A stretch of 64,000 nt of DNA from an uncultured Bacteroides sp. (GCA_900553185.1 USCT01000004.1:1-64000), one strand, 5' to 3'. Positions 36,160 through 44,860 are shown, numbered from the stretch's first letter. Notes: generated by a model not told the origin, from the sequence alone. Translations and numbers: made by a program.

Positions 36160-37818
36160 TTAAACCTTACCTAAGCTGAAAGGAGGATATACATCACTGT
36201 CAACCAAAACATCGATGATACAAGGTTTATTCAACGCAATGGCTTCTTGCAGTACCGGTACAAATTCGTCCAGCTTTTCGACTCTATACCCCTTTGCTCC
36301 ACAAGCTTCTGCATATTTCACAAAATCAGGGTTATCAAACTGCATATAAGCCTCATCATTATACATATTCAACAAGAATTTCTTGATGATATTGAATTCA
36401 CTATTATTGAAAACAATCCAGATCACCGGAATATTATACTGAACAGCAGTCATTAATTCGAACCCGGCCATCTGATAGCATCCGTCACCAACACCCGCTA
36501 TTACCACTTTGTCCGGATTGGCACACTTCACACCGATACATCCGTTCGTATGGCTAGCCATCGGACCGAAACTTCCCGGATTCTGATAACGCTGGTTCTT
36601 GCTTAACTTCAGGTAACAGCTCAACCACAACATGTGTGACCCCGCATCACCCATGACAATTGCGTTTTCAGGAAGATTATCCGAAAGCAGACGCACGATA
36701 TCTCCAGGGAAAATACGTTTTGCATCACGATGTTCAGGTTCCTCGTAGTAATGTCCCTGAGGCAATACAGGAACAGACTGCTCCGGTATATTCTGCTCTT
36801 CCATCAGTTCCAGCAATGTCTGTAAAGCCGGTTTCACGTCGCTTACTACCGGAATATCCGCCTGATATACTTTATTAACTTCTGCTGGATCAATATTTAC
36901 ATGAATCAACTGTTTACCTTGAAACAAATCCGGTTTAAATGAAAACGTCGCATTTTGCGCGAATGAATTACCCATTGCCAGAACCACATCCGCTCCATCA
37001 AAATAGGTATTGGCAGCCTTATCGCCCGAAGTACCGTACATTCCCAGACACAACGGATGATTTTCCGGAAGAAAACCTTTTGCATCCATGGTCTGCACAA
37101 AAGGAATCTGATATTTCTCTATCAGCTGTTTCAATTCAGCCGATGCCTTACTACGGATACATCCATAACCGATCAAAGCCAGAATCTTCTTCTGCCGGCG
37201 GATAGCATCAGCCAGAACATCAGCAACATTCTGCAAGACGGATTTCTCCGCACACACTTTCCGAACATGAAAAGAAATTGGACGGTAATTGGTAACCTCA
37301 GCCGTAGTTACATCTTTGGGAATATGAATATGTACAGGTCCCGGACGTCCGTCGAAAGCAGTATTGATGGCATCTTCCAGAATGTCACACGTATCTTCTG
37401 CCCTTTCCAGAATGTAAGATTTCTTTGTAGTCGCTGCAAACATCGCCTGAGAATCAGGAGTACGACTAAGTCCGGTTGATTCGTTCAACGCACCTTTACC
37501 ACGCTGGCTCATTGATGTATACCCCGTAATGGCAAGTACCGGAAGAGAATCGGACAATGCTACTGCCATTCCAGAAAACAAATTAAAAGCCCCCGGGCCT
37601 CCCGTTGCAAAACATACGCCTAAATGATCTGGATTGAACATGGTATATCCACAGGCCATAAACGAAGCAGCCTGTTCGTTACGGATAATGATTGTCTTAA
37701 TTTTTTTTGAATCGCGTAAAGCTAACAGCATGGAAGCATTTACCTGACCACTACCTCCAAAAACATACTGTACACCGAAATCCTCGAGCACTTTTACAAT
37801 TGTTTGGTTTACATCCAT
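36160..37818 (-). CDS. ThDP-dependent acetolactate-synthase-like enzyme
   Basis: A 552-residue thiamine-diphosphate enzyme with the three-domain ALS/oxalyl-CoA decarboxylase architecture. The catalytic Glu is Glu48 in IIRNEQAASFMACGY. GGPGAFN and RPGPVHIHIPKDV mark the Pyr domain. The Mg-ThDP site is GVGDGCYQMAGFELMTAVQYNIPVIW followed by NN (about 425-455). No regulatory subunit gene (ilvN/ilvH) is adjacent and it is not near ilv genes, so it is unlikely to be the housekeeping acetolactate synthase. Possibilities include other 2-oxoacid decarboxylase or carboligase activity. Confidence 0.9.
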   Translation of the reverse strand: MDVNQTIVKVLEDFGVQYVFGGSGQVNASMLLALRDSKKIKTIIIRNEQAASFMACGYTMFNPDHLGVCFATGGPGAFNLFSGMAVALSDSLPVLAITGYTSMSQRGKGALNESTGLSRTPDSQAMFAATTKKSYILERAEDTCDILEDAINTAFDGRPGPVHIHIPKDVTTAEVTNYRPISFHVRKVCAEKSVLQNVADVLADAIRRQKKILALIGYGCIRSKASAELKQLIEKYQIPFVQTMDAKGFLPENHPLCLGMYGTSGDKAANTYFDGADVVLAMGNSFAQNATFSFKPDLFQGKQLIHVNIDPAEVNKVYQADIPVVSDVKPALQTLLELMEEQNIPEQSVPVLPQGHYYEEPEHRDAKRIFPGDIVRLLSDNLPENAIVMGDAGSHMLWLSCYLKLSKNQRYQNPGSFGPMASHTNGCIGVKCANPDKVVIAGVGDGCYQMAGFELMTAVQYNIPVIWIVFNNSEFNIIKKFLLNMYNDEAYMQFDNPDFVKYAEACGAKGYRVEKLDEFVPVLQEAIALNKPCIIDVLVDSDVYPPFSLGKV

Positions 37819-37841
37819 GATTTTTCTATCTTTTGAGTAAT

Positions 37842-38087
37842 TTATTTATTTTCAGTTTCATGAGCCCACTCGTCAGAGTTGAACTTTGCCTTTGCACTTT
37901 TCGGAGGATTATCCGAAAACAACATTCCTCCCGTAGCCGCCTCATTCAGGTCATATCCGTTGAAGAACAGATAAATCCGGTCCTTAGGCACATTTGTAAC
38001 CTCCGAGAAAGTCGAGATGAACTTGTCCGCAATAATCCGTTTCTGTTCATCGGTCATCTCTATACTATGAATAACGATTGCTGGCAT
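37842..38087 (-). CDS. 4-oxalocrotonate-tautomerase-like small protein
   Basis: An 81-residue protein with Pro immediately after the initiator Met (MPAIVIHSIEMTDEQKR), the catalytic-base feature of the tautomerase superfamily. The rest, DRIYLFFNGYDLNEAATGG, is consistent with a tautomerase fold. Such enzymes act on enol/keto intermediates of 2-oxoacids or dehalogenate/hydrate small acids. It lies 23 nt before the ThDP enzyme gene, suggesting linked chemistry on a 2-oxoacid. Confidence 0.75.
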   Translation of the reverse strand: MPAIVIHSIEMTDEQKRIIADKFISTFSEVTNVPKDRIYLFFNGYDLNEAATGGMLFSDNPPKSAKAKFNSDEWAHETENK

Positions 38088-38118
38088 GACATTAAAATTT
38101 TAAAAGAAAAAAGTGAAC

Positions 38119-38143
38119 CTGATAAGGCGATATGCCTTATCAG
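38119..38143 (-). other. 10-bp hairpin in an intra-operon gap
   Basis: CTGATAAGGC (38119-38128) and GCCTTATCAG (38134-38143) form a perfect stem with a GATAT loop, in the 78-nt gap between the first DJ-1 gene and the tautomerase gene. On the minus strand a T-rich stretch follows after six nt. It may be an attenuator or an mRNA processing/stability element. Confidence 0.6.
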
Positions 38144-38165
38144 ACCCACCATTTCCCATTGATAA

Positions 38166-38939
38166 TTATTTAATAGAATTCAATACTTCTACAATCTTAT
38201 CGCCGTATGCAATAGAAGATTCAACAGAAGTACCGGTAATAAACGGATGATCGTAATATACCTGAGGATTTTCACGACAAGCGTTGATACGTGCGATGCA
38301 AGCACCGTTAGGACCTACTGCATCACGTACCAGGTCTTCGATCGGCCACAAGAATCCCGGAGTGATTACGTTGGTACCGCAGTTATCAGGAGTTGCTCCA
38401 TACAGTTCGTATGACATAGCCATACCCGGTCCATAGAAATCCCATGCACGAGGATGAGCACAAATCTTCTTACCATAAATGATAGACTTGTAATCGTTTT
38501 CCGGATCACGCAAGAACACCAATGTAGAAACAGCATAACACAATGCTGCAACAATCTTACCGCTCTTGTAAGCATCCATAATCAGCTTGTGGAGTTCCCA
38601 GCAGTTACACATGTCAAGCATGGCACCCGGACCACCTGTCAAAGCGATGGCATCATAATCGGCCATGTTCACTTCAGAGAATTTCAACGGATGTGCCCAT
38701 TCCTCACCGTCTACCAGTTCCTTGCAACGGTCACAAACTTCTTTCGGATTTGTTTTAATATTCTGTACACCATCTACAAAGTCAGGATCAACACTAATCT
38801 GGAAAGGAAGCGGTTTTTTACCCTGAGGTGTAGCCAATGTTACTTCAAAACCGGCCTTCTTACATGCATCCCACGGTGCTTGCAATTCTTCGCCCCATGA
38901 ACCATAGTTAGTCGCAATGATTAAAACTTTTTTTGCCAT
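38166..38939 (-). CDS. DJ-1/PfpI superfamily protein, Hsp31-like (cluster copy 1)
   Basis: A protein of about 257 residues when started at MAKKVLIIATNYGSWGEE (38939). The longer frame to 38975 adds a hydrophobic leader (PICLILIFLAI) not expected for this family. Signatures are TGGPGAMLDMCNC and the nucleophile elbow VAALCYAVST, in the Hsp31/class I amidotransferase-like arrangement. Family members include glyoxalase III and protein repair or chaperone activities. It precedes the tautomerase by 78 nt. Confidence 0.85.
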   Translation of the reverse strand: MAKKVLIIATNYGSWGEELQAPWDACKKAGFEVTLATPQGKKPLPFQISVDPDFVDGVQNIKTNPKEVCDRCKELVDGEEWAHPLKFSEVNMADYDAIALTGGPGAMLDMCNCWELHKLIMDAYKSGKIVAALCYAVSTLVFLRDPENDYKSIIYGKKICAHPRAWDFYGPGMAMSYELYGATPDNCGTNVITPGFLWPIEDLVRDAVGPNGACIARINACRENPQVYYDHPFITGTSVESSIAYGDKIVEVLNSIK

Positions 38940-39006
38940 AATTGCTAGAAATATTAAAATTAAACATATAGGCATTACTGCCCCATTTTATATACACTTT
39001 TTTATT

Positions 39007-40251
39007 TTACTCAGTTACCGGTCTTATCGCCTGTATACTGGTACGAGGATGAGGGAACCATTGTAATTTCCCTTGAAGGAAACCATAATTAAAAGCAGTC
39101 GTTCTTTCCGTAACTTCTCCTTCGTACGTACCGTTAGGAACATAAGGCGTTGTACACGTAGGATCGGCCGTACTGCTCCAATACCATCCGCTCACTCCCC
39201 GTCCTCCAGCAAAATCTGTAGAATGACGATAGCCCGCAGCCGGGAAATAGAGCGTATTGGTGGTTATTACCTCACCATTCACTTCTACACTGTATTCATA
39301 TTTATACCCCAGTTTTACTCCATCTTCCAGCCATTCTACCGCATCCGGCTTCATGTCCTGATAACCTTCAGCATCGTCCTCTAAGGCTGCAAGCTCGTTG
39401 AACTGGCCTTTTCCACCCGAAGGTGTTCTCCAACTTCCTCCTAATTGCACACGGGCAATGTCACAACCATGACTACTGTTCGTGTCATATACGATTTCAT
39501 CCCCCTGCATTTGTCCCGAATCTACTACATACTGCTCCAACTCCGAATCAGCATAAAGCATCTTGCCGGAACCGTCGCCAAAACTGAACAGGTCCCATTG
39601 AGTACCTGCCGGTAAAGCAACGTAAGCATCGGGAACATTGGCCTTCAGCCGGGAATCCATACCCAAAAAGACACCATCCACCGCTTCAGCTTTTGTTTCA
39701 TCCATTGTTGCTATATGATAAGCGACTTCTGATTCCTCACTATCCTCGGCATTGATTTTTGTTGCAATCAGATTTCCACTGGCCCAATAAACAGGTATGT
39801 CAGAGTTTCCCCCTCTGTTTATACCCATATAATAGGAAACAATCCAATCGTTCACATAATATTTACCACCCGCCTGAGGACTTCCTGAAACAGTCAGCAA
39901 CGTACTGCCACCATCCTTATCAGGCAAAACAAGCAAACCGGCATTGACCTCTTCCTGGGTAAGGACATGAAAATACTTAACGACTCCAGGTATACATACC
40001 CAAACAGTCTGATTAACGTACCTACTTAAATCAACATCAAAGATCACTTTACCCTCTTCATTGACTGTCGAAGCAACCAAAGACTCCTCCTGTCCGGAAA
40101 CCCCGATCTGCACAGACAATCCATGTCCCTTTGACAAGCCGCTCTCCGTTGTATCTACTACAAAAGAATGAAAGGCTTCATAATCTGAACAACTCCACAA
40201 AACACAACCACACAAAAGAGGGAAAAATATCCTAGAAAAATTAAAGTTCAT
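39007..40251 (-). CDS. hypothetical lipoprotein, FISUMP-like C-terminus
   Basis: A 414-residue lipoprotein (lipobox VLWSC near residue 21). The first 110 residues look like a beta-sandwich domain. The later part has a WRTPSGGKGQFNELAALEDD segment, YFPAAGYRHS, GWYWSST and a closing IQAIRPV, matching the pattern of the FISUMP/DUF1566-type domain of the other cluster lipoprotein. Function unknown. Its start overlaps the preceding beta-helix gene by 11 nt. Confidence 0.75.
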   Translation of the reverse strand: MNFNFSRIFFPLLCGCVLWSCSDYEAFHSFVVDTTESGLSKGHGLSVQIGVSGQEESLVASTVNEEGKVIFDVDLSRYVNQTVWVCIPGVVKYFHVLTQEEVNAGLLVLPDKDGGSTLLTVSGSPQAGGKYYVNDWIVSYYMGINRGGNSDIPVYWASGNLIATKINAEDSEESEVAYHIATMDETKAEAVDGVFLGMDSRLKANVPDAYVALPAGTQWDLFSFGDGSGKMLYADSELEQYVVDSGQMQGDEIVYDTNSSHGCDIARVQLGGSWRTPSGGKGQFNELAALEDDAEGYQDMKPDAVEWLEDGVKLGYKYEYSVEVNGEVITTNTLYFPAAGYRHSTDFAGGRGVSGWYWSSTADPTCTTPYVPNGTYEGEVTERTTAFNYGFLQGKLQWFPHPRTSIQAIRPVTE

Positions 40252-41575
40252 CTACTAATTCTATCCTCAGTCCATCCACATTTTTCAACACACACGTATC
40301 ACCTCGCATACGTCCGGCCTCACACTGGTACACCACACTTTCGGGTACTATCTCGGCAGCAGAAGTTCCACCTTCCAGCAACAGACAGGTATGAGAAAAG
40401 TCGAACACACCGCTGTTGCAGACAAACAGGTCTCTGGTCTTTGCAAAATCACGGACTTCCGTACGCCATCTGCCTATTTCTATCGGATAAGGAAAATCTT
40501 TTGCCGATTGTACATTTGCTCCCAGTTCAGCTACCTGAAAATCATAAGGTCCCGACTTTGTGACGCGGATGGTTCCAGTGTTCTCCATTCTGTGAACCTG
40601 TTCTTCCTTGCCAACCATTTCACTGTAAATACCAAAAGCTACAGCCTGTGGAGTAGATTCCTCGCTTCCTTCCAGATGTACAGCCACAGTTCCGTTGTTA
40701 ATAATGGGAGGAACAGGCGTCTTGTTCGGCAATGAATGCTCATAAAAAGCACACGCCAACGGATACGACTGATAAAGAAACGAAACCTTATTGACGATAT
40801 ACCGGGCCATTGAAACAATATGGATATCACCTTCATTGATGATATGCGTATTGGCAAACCGTGCCACGGTCATGATTCTTCCTGCCGATTTCACATGGAT
40901 AGAGCCATAATTGGCAATCGTCCCTCCCAGTCCTGTAGTAGCCAGTATACGGATGGTAGATGCCCGCTCCATGTCCAGATTAATCTTGCCGTTGTTGATA
41001 ATGGTCATGTTGTTGGCGGGTACGGCTATACCGCGCGCCTGAGTAGCAAATGATCCGTTTCCCAACAAATGGATCTCTCCGTTGTTGATAATGGTAGAAT
41101 TTTCACCAGCCAGCAAGGTTTCTCCGTACACCGGAGTCTCTGAATCAATATCCTGATCAAAATAAATACGTATGATACCATTGTTGATAATCATAGAATC
41201 TTTTCCGGCAGCCATGGCAAAACATTTGATAAAACGGTAAATGCCATTCGTATCTTCGGGAACCGATTTGATCTGTTCCTTGTAAGCCTTTACCATCTCA
41301 CTCAAATGAATCTCGATAATCCCTTCATTTACCAATGTCGCATTGGAAGCCAGATGATGTCTTCCCGGATTTTCCGGATCATCAACCAATGCAGCCATAC
41401 CATACAGCGCAATGTTACGACCGTTCAAAACCTGTCCGGCGGCAATGGCCTGTTCGGTTATATCTGCCACATTACCAGGCTGTGGACTGGTTATCAGAAT
41501 ATGATTACGATTCACACAGTATTCTCCATATCCAGCACGAAGACTCTGCTCTGAACATATCTGTTGTTTATCCAT
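40241..41575 (-). CDS. beta-helix repeat protein, no signal peptide (paralogue 3)
   Basis: A 444-residue protein made of right-handed-beta-helix-like repeats of the form INNGxIxV (for example DSMIINNGIIRIYFDQD, MTIINNGKINLDME, THIINEGDIHIVS). The shared late motif is GRWRTEVRDFAKTRDLF ... FDFSH. It is paralogous to the two genes upstream but, like the middle copy, lacks any signal peptide or lipobox at its N-terminus (MDKQQICSEQSLRAGYGEY). I do not recognise a characterised family. Function and location are unknown. Confidence 0.8.
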   Translation of the reverse strand: MDKQQICSEQSLRAGYGEYCVNRNHILITSPQPGNVADITEQAIAAGQVLNGRNIALYGMAALVDDPENPGRHHLASNATLVNEGIIEIHLSEMVKAYKEQIKSVPEDTNGIYRFIKCFAMAAGKDSMIINNGIIRIYFDQDIDSETPVYGETLLAGENSTIINNGEIHLLGNGSFATQARGIAVPANNMTIINNGKINLDMERASTIRILATTGLGGTIANYGSIHVKSAGRIMTVARFANTHIINEGDIHIVSMARYIVNKVSFLYQSYPLACAFYEHSLPNKTPVPPIINNGTVAVHLEGSEESTPQAVAFGIYSEMVGKEEQVHRMENTGTIRVTKSGPYDFQVAELGANVQSAKDFPYPIEIGRWRTEVRDFAKTRDLFVCNSGVFDFSHTCLLLEGGTSAAEIVPESVVYQCEAGRMRGDTCVLKNVDGLRIELVDEL

Positions 41576-41605
41576 GATTCAAATTTATTATTTCAATCGT
41601 CTCAC

Positions 41606-42922
41606 TTAAAATATTCTCACCTCAAAAGTTTCTCCGGCCTCCCGTGAAGCGGGCAGCTGATACACCAATTCATTCTTATCAACTTCGGACACCGTACCTG
41701 TAAGCTGTAAATCCATACCGGTCAAATCGAACCTGGCACTACGGCTCATGAACAAATCATGAGAAGAAGCAAAATCACGGGCTCTTGTTTTCCAGCGTCC
41801 GATCTTTACATTTACCGGAAAATCGCCAACAGACTGTATGTTTACACCTACTTCCGCCGTATTATAATGAACAGGACCTTCCTGAGTAACCTCAATGGTT
41901 CCTTCGTTTTCCATCCGATGTACCGGTGTCTCACCATTTGTACCCACCTGGTGGCAATAGAATCCAAAAGCGACAGCATTAGGACCGGACAATTCGGTAC
42001 CTACCAGATGTACTTTGATTGTTCCACGGTTTACAGCCGGACAAGTAGGCAGATTATTGGGCAGGAAATGTTCGTACATAGCCGTGGCCAAAGGATCGAA
42101 CTGATAATGATAAGAGACCTTATTCTCCAGGAAGGTGGCAAGCGAAGTCACATCAATTTCTCCATTATTCATCATTCTTGTCCCTGCCAGACAGCCTAGC
42201 ACCATGATCCGGCCACTTGTCTTTACCCGAATAACTCCATTATTCGTCAACGAACCGAATTGGCCGGCTGTATGAAGAATACGCGTCTGGTATGCACGTT
42301 TCAAATCGACAGTAATTTCGCCGTCATTGATAATCTGCAGATGGCTGTCCATACTGCCTACCCCCCTGATGTAGCTCTGCCAGGAACCGTCACCGATGAA
42401 ATGAATAGTCCCGCGGTTCAACATCGTTGAATGCGCATTCGCCCACATGGCACAACCATAAAGGGATACCTGAGCATCAATTTCCTGGTCCATGTACACA
42501 TTGATTGTACCTTCATTAATCAACAACGAGTCCGTTCCTGCAACCATCGCATAACAGCGTACCGTATCATTGTTGGTATCATCCGGATTCTCGCTTTGAG
42601 CCTTCCGTTCCTTATACAAGGCATAAATCTTACTGAAATGAATATCAATGACGCCCCGGTTAATCAACGTGGCATGGGAAGCCAGCATTTTAGAGCCCGG
42701 CTGATCCGGATTATCTTCCAACGCAGCCATCGCACAGACAGCGATATTCTTTACTACGACTCCCGGCTGGTTGGGAATATTCTGATGTTTGTATTCAAAA
42801 TAATTTTTCCCGGCCGGTTCCGAAATATCCAGATGACCGTAATTGACGGCATATCCACCCTTACCTACGACAATGGCTTCGTAGCAAACGGCTTCTTGAT
42901 TGTTTTTCAATTTACTTTCCAT
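41606..42922 (-). CDS. beta-helix repeat protein, no signal peptide (paralogue 2)
   Basis: A 438-residue paralogue of the neighbouring proteins, with the same repeats (LLINEGTINVYMDQE, LQIINDGEITVDLKRA, TRMMNNGEIDVTS) and the late motif GRWKTRARDFASSHDLF ... FDLTG. The N-terminus (MESKLKNNQEAVCYEAIVV) has no signal. It lies 30 nt before copy 3 and 8 nt after copy 1. The conserved Ala-Met-Ala-Ala segment CAMAALEDNPDQPG recurs in all three as AMAALVDD or CCAMAAICLD. Confidence 0.8.
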   Translation of the reverse strand: MESKLKNNQEAVCYEAIVVGKGGYAVNYGHLDISEPAGKNYFEYKHQNIPNQPGVVVKNIAVCAMAALEDNPDQPGSKMLASHATLINRGVIDIHFSKIYALYKERKAQSENPDDTNNDTVRCYAMVAGTDSLLINEGTINVYMDQEIDAQVSLYGCAMWANAHSTMLNRGTIHFIGDGSWQSYIRGVGSMDSHLQIINDGEITVDLKRAYQTRILHTAGQFGSLTNNGVIRVKTSGRIMVLGCLAGTRMMNNGEIDVTSLATFLENKVSYHYQFDPLATAMYEHFLPNNLPTCPAVNRGTIKVHLVGTELSGPNAVAFGFYCHQVGTNGETPVHRMENEGTIEVTQEGPVHYNTAEVGVNIQSVGDFPVNVKIGRWKTRARDFASSHDLFMSRSARFDLTGMDLQLTGTVSEVDKNELVYQLPASREAGETFEVRIF

Positions 42923-42930
42923 AAATTCGA

Positions 42931-44400
42931 CTAATTTACGAACGATACTTTCATTGCCTCTCTATCCCAATCAACCTTATACGAGGAATCGGCCGACTTG
43001 ATGACCAGGTTATCATAAGAAGAATATTCATACCTGAACGTTTCCCCCCCAGCGTTGTACATCAAGTCTTCCGGAGCTACGCTATACGCAGTACCATCCT
43101 GATAATCATCACCCTTCAACAGAAGTAGCTGTGCTCCGCTGAAATTCATCCTGGCACCTTTCGCCAAAAATAAATCCTGTGTACGAGCAAAATCACGCAA
43201 AGCAGTCTGCCAACGTCCTAAATGGATATTACATGCGCCAGACTGAGCTACCTCCCGGGCTACAAATCCGGCTTCCGCCATATTGAACCGGACAGGACCA
43301 CTCTGTTCCAACGTAATAAGTCCATCATTCACAATATTCACCTCCAGCTGTTCAGCCTTCGGAGCCATCAAGTCACAGAACATACCATACCCTTGAGTCA
43401 ACGGTTCCGAACGTTCACTTCCCTCGATAGCAATATGAATCGTTCCTCTGTTCAGCAACGAAGGCATTCCTGTACGGGAAGCCTGCAACGGCTCATACAA
43501 TCCACATACGATATGATCCTCGTCACCTACAATGGATTCATACCCTTCAGGCATATCTGTCGACGTTATATCAATCGTATTATTATTTATCAGATTACTG
43601 TCACCATAACGGGTCATGCAAAGAATTTTTCCCGGCATACGCATTTTCATGACACCGTTATTGATCACATTCGAGTTAGTTCCTCCCGTAGTAATCATGC
43701 GTGCATCCTCCGACATATCCAGTTCAGCACTTATCGTTCCATTATTGATTGCAGTAATGTCATCACCGAATGTCGCCATACCTCTTAAACGCGTGGCAAC
43801 GGAACCGTTTCCATACACATTTATTTCGCCGTTATTCATAATGGTCGACCCCTCCCCGGCAACCAGCGCCATCACATAAACAGTAGAGGTAACGGAAGGA
43901 TCATGATCAAAATACACATTAATTGTACCCTCATTAATGACTGTACTTTTCTTACCTGCATACATTACCAGTACCCGCAAATAGGTGTACGGTCGGTCGG
44001 GATGTTCCGGATCCTGAATCAGATCCGCATAGCGTTCCACCAGGTCCTTGGTATGCACCGTGATGACCCCTTTATTGACAAGGGTCACATTTTCAACAGT
44101 CCGTGTGGTATCGGTCTTGTTCCCGTCCAGACATATAGCAGCCATGGCACAACAGTTCAAAGTTGTCTCCGTTACGCGTCCATTTTCGTTCATCACCGTA
44201 GAACTCATCTCAAAGACAACATCTTCTCCTTCTCCATTACCAACAACGATATCTTTCGTATTCGTAACGGTTGATCCGGATACATCTGTTATCACCACCT
44301 CTTCCTGTCCATCAGGAGTCAAAACCGGTTCATCATCATCCTGACATGATATGAAACCAAACAGGAAAAAAGGAAGTAAGAAACCAATCAGTCTTTTCAT
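42931..44400 (-). CDS. beta-helix repeat lipoprotein (paralogue 1)
   Basis: I place the start at MKRLIGFLLPFF (44400), giving 489 residues; the frame to 44424 adds eight residues before the signal. The lipobox is FGFISC, followed by an acidic +2 region (QDDDEP), typical of surface-directed Bacteroidetes lipoproteins. The body has the same INNGxIxV repeats (STVINEGTINVYFDHD, STIMNNGEINVYGNG, SNLINNNTIDITS) and late motif GRWQTALRDFARTQDLF. It is the only one of the three with an export signal. Confidence 0.82.
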   Translation of the reverse strand: MKRLIGFLLPFFLFGFISCQDDDEPVLTPDGQEEVVITDVSGSTVTNTKDIVVGNGEGEDVVFEMSSTVMNENGRVTETTLNCCAMAAICLDGNKTDTTRTVENVTLVNKGVITVHTKDLVERYADLIQDPEHPDRPYTYLRVLVMYAGKKSTVINEGTINVYFDHDPSVTSTVYVMALVAGEGSTIMNNGEINVYGNGSVATRLRGMATFGDDITAINNGTISAELDMSEDARMITTGGTNSNVINNGVMKMRMPGKILCMTRYGDSNLINNNTIDITSTDMPEGYESIVGDEDHIVCGLYEPLQASRTGMPSLLNRGTIHIAIEGSERSEPLTQGYGMFCDLMAPKAEQLEVNIVNDGLITLEQSGPVRFNMAEAGFVAREVAQSGACNIHLGRWQTALRDFARTQDLFLAKGARMNFSGAQLLLLKGDDYQDGTAYSVAPEDLMYNAGGETFRYEYSSYDNLVIKSADSSYKVDWDREAMKVSFVN

Positions 44401-44432
44401 TGTCAATTCAAGTACAAGTAACAAAAAGATTC

Positions 44433-44768
44433 TTATTTATCCCATGGGAATTCAGTCTTTACCGGTGCAAAGACATCGATAGCCTCTGTCTCACCCACGG
44501 CAACGAAAGCGTGGGGAATATTAGCCGGAACAAGATAAGCATCTCCCTCAGAAAGTTCATAAACCTGATCACCAATGGTCAGATGAAAACCTCCTTTGAT
44601 TACATATCCAAACTGCTCCTGAGGATGTGTATGCATACCCACTTCACTTCCATCGGACATATTCCAATGAAGAACATTCATGTTTTTGCCTTCTGCAAAA
44701 TCTTGACGAATGACACCTTTCCCCATGTCAATCTTTTCAATTTGTTTGTGATTAAATACCATTTTCAT
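44433..44768 (-). CDS. small cupin-domain protein
   Basis: A 111-residue single cupin. Motif 1 reads GMHTHPQEQFGYVIKGGF (two His and a Glu/Gln ligand set), and motif 2 reads VPANIPHAF with the third His. Likely a metal-binding small-molecule isomerase, dioxygenase or ligand sensor; not assignable further. It is the first gene of the cluster, about 14 nt after the predicted transcription start, with the next gene 32 nt downstream. Confidence 0.88.
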   Translation of the reverse strand: MKMVFNHKQIEKIDMGKGVIRQDFAEGKNMNVLHWNMSDGSEVGMHTHPQEQFGYVIKGGFHLTIGDQVYELSEGDAYLVPANIPHAFVAVGETEAIDVFAPVKTEFPWDK

Positions 44769-44788
44769 CGTTTAAATATTTTATATGC

Positions 44789-44819
44789 CAAATATACGAT
44801 TTTTTTAAAACACTACAAC
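44789..44819 (-). promoter_or_regulatory. main promoter of the cluster
   Basis: On the minus strand GTTG (44816-44819, near-consensus -33), a 19-nt spacer and TATATTTG (44789-44796, perfect -7). The predicted start near 44782 gives a leader of only about 14 nt before the cupin gene. Confidence 0.7.
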
Positions 44820-44860
44820 TTTTCACGTGCCTGTATTAATCTTTTTTGGTAGGCTATAAC

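Larger units (their letters stand above)
12837..44768 (-). other. 25-gene co-directional cluster: NRPS, sensor kinases, partner switch, carbonyl enzymes
   Basis: Every gene between these points is on the minus strand. Most gaps are under 50 nt and several neighbours overlap by 4-11 nt. One probable transcription boundary lies at 25355-25483. The block starts just after a good promoter (44789-44819), ends at a terminator (12710-12751), and is flanked by 79-bp direct repeats. No transposase, integrase or phage gene is inside. Treating it as one functional island is inference from layout. Confidence 0.7.

Noticed and set aside
40241..44400. Autotransporter adhesins or CRISPR-like repeats
   Set aside because: The repeats are protein-level beta-helix motifs with divergent DNA. 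There is no C-terminal translocator barrel, no DNA direct-repeat array and no cas genes.
12837..44768. Classical integrative or conjugative element or prophage
   Set aside because: No integrase, transposase, relaxase, tra or phage structural genes, and no tRNA at the boundary. Only the terminator-type direct repeats suggest mobility.
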